Assembly (NCBI RefSeq): GCF_000327385.1
Contig: NW_008707001.1
Location: 4,488,382-4,552,381 of the forward strand
DNA length: 64,000 nucleotides
Direction of reading: 5' to 3'
Origin: Lottia gigantea
Taxonomy: Eukaryota > Mollusca > Gastropoda > Lottiidae
A program made the translations under genes and the position numbers. The notes under the pieces are model-generated. The model was given only the letters and a program-made list of their open reading frames with translations, had not been told where the DNA came from and did no database searches. Of the stretch, positions 51,901 through 63,900 are shown piece after piece. How positions within the stretch are numbered: position 1 is the stretch's first letter; the number at the start of each line of letters is the position of its first letter.

Positions 51901-54900
51901 ACACTTATAGCATCAATTTAAATCTTTCCAATATTCAATCAAACGTCTGTGGATCCTGCAATTCCACTAAAACAAAGTGTTTGAAGTCACTAATCATGAA
52001 GAGATTTATGTGATAAAGTATATTTTGCAATCCACATCAAAAATTTAGAAAACCTCTTTACAATCCCTTAGGCTTCATTTACACTTTTCAAAAAACAAAT
52101 TAAAATCTGGATAAATCAGACAAAAAAGAGGTTTTCTGTAACTTAGCATAGTGGCACTGAAATGTAATCAAAGGTTTTAGGTTAAGGAAAAGTAGTTGAA
52201 AAATTAAGATTCAACTATCTATTTATTTGTGGGTATATCAAGAAAATTTTGGTATTGTTCCCTTTTAATTCCATTAGAAACAAATTCAAACTTTAATCCT
52301 AAAAAGAGATTCACATCAAAAAAACTGATTAATATAAGTTGGTAAAGAAGATAATATCTCTTAAAGTTTTTTTTATTCAATTCTTACTTCCTTATGTCCT
52401 AGTGAAGGTTAAGTTACAGGATTAATTCTGAAAGGCAATGAATCAATTTATGAAATGATACAATCTTAGTTTTCGTAAGATATTGATCCACGCATTCCTG
52501 TCAAATTTGTTTATTTTTATACATGTTATTGAAATGAGATTGAAAAAGAATATAGAAATATTGCAAAATGTTTCTACTCATTTTTCTTCATTTATATTTG
52601 AATATTTTTTGCAGTAACAATAACAGAAACACCGTATTTAATATTAGGAGCAGATAATCATATTTATAAACAGAATTTGATTGATATTATTAGTTTACCA
52701 GATAAACTACACGAAACTTCTTCTGATTATATTACAATTACAGGTAATTATACCTTTACTCTTGTATATCAAACTTTGAGGTAATTATACCTTTAATCTT
52801 GTATATCAAACTTTGAGGTTATTATACCTTTACTCTTGTATATCAAATTTAGAGGTTATACCTTTACTCTTGTATATCTAACTTAAGGGTTATTATACCT
52901 TTACTCTTGTATATCTAACTTAAGGGGTAATTATACCTTTACTCTTGTATATCAAATTTAGAGGTAATTATACCTTTACTCTTGTTTATCTAACTTAAGG
53001 GTTATTATACCTTACTCTTGTATATCAAATTTAGAGGTTATTATACCTTTACTCTTGTATATCAAATTAACAGGTAATTATACATTTACTCTTGTATATC
53101 AAATTAACAGGTAATTATACCTTTACTCTTGTATATCAAACTTTGAGGTAATTATACCTTTACTCTTGTATATCAAATTTACAGGTAATTATACCTTTAC
53201 ATTTGTATATCAAAATTCGAGGTACTTATATTGTACTCTTGTATATCTCTGTTAAAGGAACAGATATGCCATTATAGGGGGTTGATTAGTGTAAATAGTC
53301 TTTAGAACTACTAGAAATGTACAAAAATCGCATAATTCCTATAAAAATACGTCAAAATAGAAATTTTATTTTCTGTTTCTATATTTGTCTTGACAATATT
53401 AGGCAGAGTCTGAAGAAAAAACGAGCCATCCTTTTTAACTTTTAAATGTTGATAATTCTGGACACACTTGGATTTCGGGGGCTCAAATTTCAATTCCGTT
53501 ATTTTTCTGGCCACTGGTATTTTCTTAATTTCCAAATAAGCCACTAAAAATTTGATTTAAGAGACGAAAAGATAGCATTTTAAAATTGGCAAAATCTTCC
53601 CCTTTACCCTATAAGAGCCTGTGTCCCCCTTGTTCCTTGGCTGATATTTTCCATTTCCTCTATTGAGATCCCTGCATAATATACTTTTAGTAAGGTTATA
53701 TAAATGATATTTATTTCCTTTTAAACTAAGATAAAACCAGTGTATATAATGGTGAAGGAGAAATAGAAGGTAACCATGTTGTGTGATAATCCAAAGTTTT
53801 TGTTTCTCTCCACTTTCTTTTTCTTTTCAGATCCTTTTTCATATTTGTAACATTTTTTTTTATTTCAATAATTCCATTTGATATCCTGTTGTTTTTAATT
53901 TAATCCTTTTTGTACTTGTGATATTCATTCCGTCAGTTTTTGTCTCATATTGAATGTTTTCATGATGATGTTGTATTTTGTGCTTTTTAAACCCTTTAAC
54001 TATTTGGAAGTTTATGTGAATGGAAGAATCAATTTTGACAAAAATTATTGGCTTAATTTTCAAATGAAAATATGTTTTGTTATGTTATTTAAATATTTCA
54101 TAGTTTGACAAAATTGGATTTAAAGTTTCTATTGTGTTTGAATAATATTGGTATGTAAGGGGAAATAACTTGCCAAACTTGAATTGGACTAACCAGACAA
54201 CAACAAAGTCCTTTCACGCTCGACTATGTTATAAATTAGAATTAGATATAGTACATACAGTCAGTCAAAGACATTTTAGAACATTCAGAAAACAAACAAA
54301 TAACAGCTCACTACTTTTTCTATAGGGACTCAAAGGAAGGTGTAAGTTTGATATTTGTTACCATTCTACATTAAAAAGCTTTTTGTGCTTATAGTGTGGA
54401 TGGTAGACAGATGTACTTTTACCAAATATAAAATGTGGGGAATCTTTACTGTATTTTTTGATAATAGATTACCATTGAAAGGCTATTTAGAATGTGATGT
54501 CTAAGCCACCCCCAGTCTCCCTGACTCAGCATGTTTCATACTAAGAAGATCATTACGTTTTCAGGAATTGGTGTTCATATTAAAAAACAACATCTATTAG
54601 TGAGTGATTCGACTGGAAAAGTTGATTTGGTGCCACTTGGTTCTGACAAGTTAGACAGGAAAACAGATCTGTATCCCAGTCTGTTAAAACCTACAACAAT
54701 TACTATAGACTGGTTAAATGATACAGCTTTTATCATCAGTAGAAATCGGGTAAGTTAATTTAATATAACGGCTAGATAAAGTTGATTATTATGGGCTGTG
54801 TTTGGTCTGCTGTTTGACATAAAACAGATGGCATGAAATTGTCTAGATAGAAACCAATTAGATGTTTTACTTGATTAATTGGTCACTGGAATTATTTTAA

Positions 54901-57900
54901 CTTAGTAGATTTATCAGGGGTTCTCAAAAACTTAACTTAAAATGATTTTTGTGTTTCAGCCATCTGATTAGTCAATCGCTAAAATTTAGTTTTAGAATAC
55001 AATCTGTATTTTGTAAATTCTGAATTTTATCTTTGTTAAGTTTTCTTAAATTATATCCAATCTTGTACAGGATGTGCCAATCATGTATTTGACACCCCTC
55101 AAATTTTTAGTGAAATCTTCAACACATGCATATTTTCTTTCAATGTGATACATTTTTATGTGATTGGAATAGTTTATCTGTAAAATAAGGGATGTTATTG
55201 TTGCCTGTTTGATTATGTTTAGCCTTGATTGCATGACTTCTGACAATACTTGTCTTGAAAGGTGAACAGTTTGGACAATCTTAGAACTGTTGTTTATGTG
55301 GAATTGGACTGATTTACTACCAAAACAGACCAAAACATTATACATTAATTGATTGATAAGATAGAAGAAGATATTCAGGATAATTCTATTATAGTATATT
55401 AGATTATTGGATGTCTGTATATTAATGTATTGGTCTATTGGCACTTAACATGAACCCTTTTAATAACATTCATGAGAGAAAAAACCTACTCATTTTCAGA
55501 ATGACGTACGATCTTAATCTAATCAGATGTCTAATCTCTTGTTCTATGTCTTGTCCTCTATAAATAGGTTTTAACAAATCATTTGTTCCGTAAGGTCCTA
55601 TACTTATTCTTTATATCAAACTTCATTTTCATCTCTTGCTTTTTCATCATTGTTCCTTAAAAATTTTTTTATTACAATCTCTAATACAGGTATTACTTCT
55701 AATTCAAATCCTCTTACTCCCGCCAATTATGTCCACTATCTACAGGTAAAACTGTTCTCTCTATCCCACTCTAACCCTGTTTACTCTAAACAGATGAATA
55801 ATCTCTATTACTCTTATTGTGATATTGTCCACAATATACAGGTATTACAATGATCTCTTTTTCTATTATTCTGATATTGTCCACGATATACAGTTAATAC
55901 AGTGATCTCTATTGGTCTTATTCTGTTGTTGTCCACAATATCCAGGTATTACAGTGATCTCTATTGCTCTTAATCCATTGTCTGCAAAATACAGGTATTA
56001 AAATGATCTCTTGTTATCTTTTTCTGATATTGTCCACAATATACAGGTATTACAGTAATCTCTTGTGCTCTTATTCTCTTAGTCTGATATTGTCCACAAT
56101 ATACAGGTCTTACAATGTTCTCTTATTCTAATGTTGTAGATATATTCAATATATTCCTGTCCTCTATATAAAGGTTATATCCTATGTGATTATTGTAGAT
56201 ATATTCCTGTCCTCTATATAAAGGTTATATCTTATGTTATTATTGTAGATATATTCCTGTCCTCTATATAAGGAGAATGATCAATGTGTGGTGGTCATTG
56301 ATGGTTTGGACACTCCACCAACTGATGTCAAGGTTGATCCTCTCAATGGGTAGGTATCTACTTGAATTAGATGTTCATAATGAACATTATAAACTTATAA
56401 TAAACTTATTTTGAGCTAGCTGCCATATCAAACCAACATTTCAATTTTCAATTATGTGTTGTGTAAGAATTTTACCTTGGTATCTTAATGCTGAAAGATG
56501 CAATGGTAACATATGAACATCCTTTGCTGTGTGTCAGCAGATTTGAAGTTCTAAATTGTATCATTATGACCCATGAAGGTCAGATGTGACCTTGTTATTG
56601 AAAATGTCCTCACTACTAAATTTCATTTTAGGCACTTCTTCTTTGAACTAGAGTCTATATATATTTTTGAATGATTAATATTTTTTTTAGATACCTTTAT
56701 TATTGTGATGGTAGAGGAATATTTCGTTTGGATCTGGCCGATGTTGGAACTGGAGAATTATCAAGTCAAACACAGATGGTTTATGACGATAGCATCAAAT
56801 CCTTCGCACTGGATTTTAGTAAGATGCAGCTGTATTACCCTAATGAAACTCAGAATACTATGATGTCTGTGTATTTTGATAGAAGTGAAGTGAATAATAT
56901 AAGACCACCATCTGAATCGAGTCGTTTCAACTTCTCCAACATGTTTTCTATTGCTACGTATCAAGGGCTGTTTTATTGGACCACCCGTAATGATGTGAAG
57001 CGAGAAGAATTTGATAAACGATATGATATTTTTCGTCAGAATAATTTCCTGTTTTTTAATGATAAATACAGTAATATTAATATTTATCATCCAACAACAC
57101 AGCCTGAACCAGGTGAGAAACTTTAATTTATCTGGATATACTTTTCTATTTGTGTGTGTGGAAATGCTCAAATATTGAGATTTTGACTTGCATGTGAAAT
57201 ATTAGTTTAAACTTTAAGAATCCAACCTCTTGTAATTGTAAAGAAATATAAAAAACATGCAGTGCTTAAGACAAATCAAATTAATGTTCAATTTCTAATG
57301 TTTTTCTAGTGCCCTACACACCACCTACAGATATCCAAGCTTTATTTAATTCTCATTCTGCTCAGATTAGTTGGAAATCACCATCTAAACTAGAATACCA
57401 AGGTAAGACTAATATTATGGGTTCGATCGGTTAAAACTTATTACTTTATCAATAAGAATAACCTTCAGAGAATATGAAAGTCAATGTAGATACTTAATTG
57501 TATAAAAGGGATAAAGTTTTATCAAGTGCTACTGAACTGATCCACAAAATTAAATCCAAAACAATTTGCAATACATTGATAGCAGCTAATGAACCTTTCA
57601 TATAAGCAAGTATATAATAATAGCTTTAAGTTTGATCTGTCAACTAGTGAAACACATATTAAGAGTACTTTAACACCTTTTACAGGATGGCATTGAATGC
57701 TTACTTAGGTCCAAAATCATTATTTATTGTTTTTTGACTTCGATTTTTTACTGCACCATGGAATGTACTGGAAATGAACTCCATAAAATTAGTATTAGTA
57801 TGTTGTTTTATGAACATGTATTGGTAATTGATGAAATATTGATGTATTGATTAAGAACTGTATGCTGTGATATTGATCTGTTGTCTTTAAGAAAGTACAT

Positions 57901-60900
57901 AGTTCTTAGTTTCTTTATTTCAATTATCTTAAATCTAGTCCAATCGAACCTGACTGAAAAGAAATAAATTTAAAAAATCTTTTAAAAAAACAATCTGGAA
58001 ATAATCAATCTTGTTTATTATATATTGTAAACACATTCTTCATTGATTGTTCCATTGTATTTTTGTTTATTGTTTATCAGTGTTATGTTAAACTTCACTT
58101 GTTTTGATTTTTCTCCTTTTTTTCAATAAAATTCTATTTTTATGATTTAATTTATAAATTTTCAAAAAAGTTTTATTTTGGGATTTTTTCTTTCTGCCTC
58201 TGGGTGTAAAACTCCATTTCATTTTGTTATATTTCAGGAAGAGGAGCCTGGAATCAATGGAGTTATGAAATTGAGATTTTCTATGAAATTAAGAAAGGGA
58301 AAACAAAACGATTAGCACATAAAGTTAGCGAGACAACACTGTCAGTGAATAGATTACATCCTGATACACAATATTCTATACAGTTACGTGCTGTATCAAA
58401 CACTGGACAAGGACCATGGTCTCAATTCTTTGTTGGTCGCACTCTGAAATATGGTAAGACATTCTCGTAACAAGCCAAATGTTATATTTTCTGACAGTTA
58501 TCTATTTTTTAACATTATTTAATCCTAATTAATTACTGTTGCAATGCTATTTTGAAATTTTAAAAAATCATACAGAACGTTAATTTCTCAAAAAATAATC
58601 CTCAAGCTCAAATAGTATTATTTCTGAAAGATGTAAATGAATTTGGCATAAGTTATAAACTTTCAATTTAGCATGAAATATACTTTTACTTTTTTCCAAT
58701 CCAGGCCCTTATTCTAATATATGTTGTATTTTTCAGAACCAATACCAGTTAAAGTTTATTTAGCATTAAAAAGAGAAATATTAGAACATGATTTAAGTGA
58801 ATATAAAGTAGAGTCCTTACGTCATGTAGTGTCTCCTATTACTGGTGAGTTTCATTTACTCCATTGCTTATATTTTATTTGTACAATACATGAGTTCTTA
58901 CTGTTAATCAAGAATCAAAATCGGATGAGGCTGGCAATGCACAGTGATATTTTTTAAAAATATCTGTAGATATTTAGATCAAGTCAAATTTCAATATTTA
59001 AATTTCAAATGGATTATTAGAGCTGAACCTGAAACTCTGTTTCATGCTGACAGATTTGATCTACTTCATCTGCCGTCTATCACTGAAAAGTTTAAAAGCC
59101 TTTGCATCTACTGGATAAAATTATCTTTTTGCAAAATGAAAGGATACTTTTGCATCCACAAATGAAAAGTTTACTTTTGAAGGCTGGATATTATTTTCTA
59201 TTTTATCAGATATATCCTGGTATAATAACCATGTGATGTGGACCAACTCTGATGGTAAACTATTACTGTATAACAAACAAACCAGACAACAATCTGTGAA
59301 TAATCATGCCCAGTTTGCCACTTGTCTTACATTCGATTGGCTGGGACAGAAAATATTTTGGTCTGAGCCTGATAGAAATACAGTAAGTTTCTTAGAATTT
59401 TAACTCATCATGCTCAAATTGCTTTTGGTTGGTGTTTTTTTTCGCTGTTCTTGATAGGAATTAAGCTACTGGTCATTATAGTTTCGAACTTCACTCCACA
59501 GAAATAATATTTTGCAATTTCTTTAATGTCTTTCTCCTTGAATTATCTTGCATCCTTTTGATTATTGACTTCTTCGCACAAAACAGTATTTTAAGAGAGC
59601 TTCCTTTGACATTGTGTTGAAATTTCAAGATATTTATGAATTTTTCTATGATTTCTAAGTTCATACCGGATTATATTCAGTTAGTGAAAATACAAAGTGG
59701 TTTATGGGTAAATAGTGTGGTAAGTCTCTCAATGTTTGGATGGTGTTCACTTTTTGACCTTTCAACCTATTTTCAAGTAACAATTTTACCAGTTTTTGTA
59801 ATGTATTAGTTGTTATTTAGGAGTGACATTTTTTTCATGTTTTTATGTGAATAATTTTGATTTTTGTTATTTTGTATTTACCCATTAATAAGGCATGCTT
59901 CAATTTTCCTTTTCAATGTTAAAACTAAATACAAAGAAAATATTTTTGATGGAATATTTGATCCATGTTGCAATGTCACTAAGAGTTTTGTTTTTAATTT
60001 TTGGAGGTAGTTTAGGTCACAATATGAAATATATAAGTAGCTTAATATTAGAAATATTGAATGCATATATTCTTACATACAAATGTTGCCTTGGATTATA
60101 ATGGAAAAATATCATATCAGGATTTTGGATTTAAGCTTTCTTATTATTTAATTTTGTAGATAAGAAGATCTGATTTAAATGGTATAGTAAGTGAGTCTAT
60201 ATATCAGACGTCTGCTAGAGATATGACTATTGACTCTATAGCAGGAAGATTATATTGGGCAACAACTAATACCATAGAATCAACATACCTCAATGGTGAT
60301 GATCCTACACAGATATTTATGGTGGAATTCTTCTCTGGATACCATGTTATAAGTTTAGCTTTGAACTTTGACCTTCAGAAGGTCATCTGGTTTGTCAAAA
60401 GTTTTGAGAGTCAAGATTTGTATATGGCTGACTTAGTTGGATTAAATGGGGCCAATTCAAAGCTGTCATCAACTACTGCTAAGAAATATGGTGACTTCCG
60501 TAGTATTTCAAAGTAAGTGAATGTTTCTGTTTTTGTTTGTTTGCAAAATGAATATTTGTTGTAGGTGAAACTGTGTTAAAAACATACATTTTTCTTTTAA
60601 AATCAGTATTCTCTTCTTACAGATCATCTGGTTTACAATATTATTCTAATCATTTATTCTGGTTGGATCAAACTGAGTCAGTAGTTGTTGGTGATCACGA
60701 AGGAAATTATTCCTCAGTTATTTCCCCTGCCAACCATTATATCTCGTCATTCGCTGTCAGTCATCCTTCATTACATAGATATCCAGGTATGTCCTTTGTT
60801 TAGTCAAAATATGATAGGCCTACAAGCAGTGCTGGATAATTTTAATAATTTCAATAATTTGGTAATTGACTTGTAAACAACATTAATATTGTTTTCCATT

Positions 60901-63900
60901 TCTTATGCATTCAATAATGTATGATTGTAATATTGCTTTCGATTCTCCTATGTCTATTCTTCCAAAGAAAGATAAACCACGTCAATTCTGCATAGACTAC
61001 ATCTATCTTTTAGATTAGTGCTCATGAAATATTTTTTATGTACAAGTATTTATTCTAATTTTTCACTCGAATTAACAGTTCTGGTGTATTTCATGTTTTG
61101 ATTTTAAAAGTGGATACTGGCAGTTACAGGCAAAAAAATCTTTTTTTTTGTAAATTGATCCACATGTGACAAACTAATGAAGACATTTGAGTATATTTTT
61201 ATGTCCAAACATCTTGGTTGTCTTTTAATCAAGATTGTATTTCTTGTAATAGGTGGAATGAATGCCTCAACCACAGTTGTAATTCCAAACCCTATGTCAG
61301 CATCAGATCTCTCAGTTGTTGGTAATTGGTCAAAGTTCAATCTTACATGGAGACCATCAGCAGAAGTGAATCATGGAGAAGTTTTATATAAGCTGTATAT
61401 ACAAATTAGACATTATGCCAAACACATTGTAAGTATGCTTATTTTTCATTGGATCAGTATTTTGCATAAGAAAAATATTCTTAGTGCTTTTATTGTTATT
61501 GAATAGAATTTATTTCCTTTCACAGATAACAAAAGATACAGCACACACTATAGAAGGCTATTCGCCTTATACTCAGATGACAGTTACAATACAACCATAT
61601 ACATATTGGGGGTATGCTGACTCTGTTACTATACCATTAAGATCTCCTATGTCAGGTGAGTGTTCATTGAAGAATTACATAATCAAAGGACTTAACATTA
61701 ACTTCTCCAAATACCTCATAGAAATTGTCAAATGTTAAAACAATGAATAAGTGCTTGTGTAGGATTTGGAATAAGTTTTAGAGTTTAATCATGGTAAAAA
61801 TTATCTTTTTTAATATCATTTGTGTCTAAATTCCATGAATTATCCTTTTAGTTCCTGAAGCTCCTTTAACACCAAGGGTATATGTAACTCAACATAAAAA
61901 TGCTACCACAGCTCAACAATCTTTAGCTGCTGATTTTCGCTGGTCGACACCTGGTATTATAAATGGTATATTACAGTATCATAATGTATTTTATTGGGAG
62001 AGAGATCAGATGGATGTAAAATCTATTAGAGTTCCTGGAACTGCTCGACACTTTATAATGAACCCCCTGGCACCCAATAAAACATACTTCTTTAAGGTAT
62101 AGAACATCTTTAAGATTTTATAAAAGTCATGGAAATATTGGCAAATCTTGGCTGATTTCAGAAATCTGAAACTTGTTTTGGGATACAAGGATATTCTTTT
62201 GAATTATGTCTGTCATATTAAGTGAACAGTTTTTGTCTACTGAGATTTGATATGAATTTTATGAATGGAAATTAAACTTTACTCTCCAGGTTGAGGCTTG
62301 TACAGAAGTTGGATGTGGTCCTTCATCAGATATAGTTTCTGCTAAAACAGATGGTAAGTCTATTTCAAGTCAGTTCATTTGCAGTCTTCTTCTGCTCATT
62401 CTTTTGACATCTGGAATGATTGTGATTGCGTATCTATCTATTGTGTCAGCATACAGTCTGGTTTGGCTTATTGTACTGTAGTATTCCAAACAGCTTCATC
62501 GTATTACTGATGACAGTGTGAGAACCACACTGAAACATTGAAAGTAATAAATATTTTAGAAGTATCCATCCATAAAATTGTCTTAATTAATTATCACTGA
62601 GGTTCATTTGTGTTGTTTTCCAGCTGTAAATCCAGTTCCCAAGTTACTGATAGCAACAAAGACAGCTGTAAGAATATCAGAAATGGATGATCATCTCAAC
62701 TCTACAGTCATGTTACCCAGTGTTTCACCATCAGCAATGGCATTCTTAGCTCAAGATGATAGAACATTCTGGATTGAAAGGTCAAATTCATTATTTGTTT
62801 CTAAAGAAGCAACACAAATACCAGTAAGTTTGGTCTATTGTTGATAGTTAACATTATTTCATAATCAGCCAATATAATTCTCATAGATTGAAATAAGCAC
62901 GAGTACGAAAGTATATCTTCAGCTGTTTCCGAAAGTTACCTGGGTATTGCTCTATTGTTTGAAGTGTCTTTAAATTCCACATTTTTTCCAACCCTCACTT
63001 TATATCCAATACATCCTTGCTAACAACGGATATCTGAACTGGTCTGTCGGTCATGCCCCGAAATACAGCCTAGTCATCAGCACTGCCCTCAATCATGAAT
63101 ATTTATGCCTTTGATCTTGACCTCAAGAAAAATTTGACCTCTACCAATTTCAATATATGACTATTTCAGTTAATGCAGTTAAACAATTCAGTTAAAGATA
63201 TGACTATGGACTGGGTCAGTAGGACATTGTATATAGTAGAGGAAGGAAAGGGTGGAGAGAGTGATAGAATTATGGGATACCATGTCGATCAGCAGAAATA
63301 TCAATTAGTTATAAATAGAAACACCACTATTGGAAGTGTTCTTTCAGATCCTTATACAAGGTAACTTATTTAGCAATCAATTTTACATTGACAGTTGTTG
63401 GAAGTTTTATCAGTTGCAGTTAATTTGGATGCCTAATAACTGATTAATCAAAAAACAATGTCCACAAGAAGACATAGCCAACGTTGTTTTTCATGGAGAA
63501 GAAGGACGTATATGTTGAAAGAGCAATCCAGGAGTCTCAACTCCACAAGCCATTAAAATCAATGAGGTTGAAATCTGATAGTTATCAAGGATCATTCAAG
63601 ATCTTTTCTATTTTTGATGTTTGTTTGTTGTGGTAATCCTCTTGATTCTGGTTCCTTTCAGTTCATTATTCTGGACAGAAATAGACAAGAATGGTAAAGG
63701 ACAGTTATTCCAGAGCAATATAAATGGAACTAATGTAGAAGCTATACTGGGGAATACAGGAGCTGGTGAGAGGAGAAAACGTAGCTGTAACTGTGAAGAT
63801 GATATAAATGTATCACCATTGATCTCTATGGACTATACTGATGATGGTTCAACAGAGATAGTTATTGTGGATATGAAAAGAAGATCTATTATAGCTACTG

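Larger units (their letters stand above)
39884..52614 (+). other. ROS1 intron, 12.7 kb
   Basis: Non-coding. It contains two copies of dispersed repeat C (41882-42132 and 47241-47487), small arrays at 44473, 45190 and 48508, a possible SINE head (49678-49770), family-B MITE copies (49975-50090, 51854-52070), an internally duplicated block (50890-51200) and a hairpin (51293-51328). Other stretches show nothing I can name. Confidence 0.6.
56350..63661 (+). other. Compact introns of the 3' half
   Basis: Between the exons listed from 56691 to 63662 the introns are 97-835 bp (longest 57403-58237 and 59383-60159). Apart from the reverse-transcriptase fossil in 60787-61252 I see no repeats, arrays or RNA genes in them. 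Small open frames that run past exon ends into these introns are read-through of the exons. Confidence 0.7.

Noticed and set aside
56761-57171. 136-codon minus-strand frame
   Set aside because: Antisense shadow of the ROS1 exon at 56691-57112, which has clear homology on the + strand.
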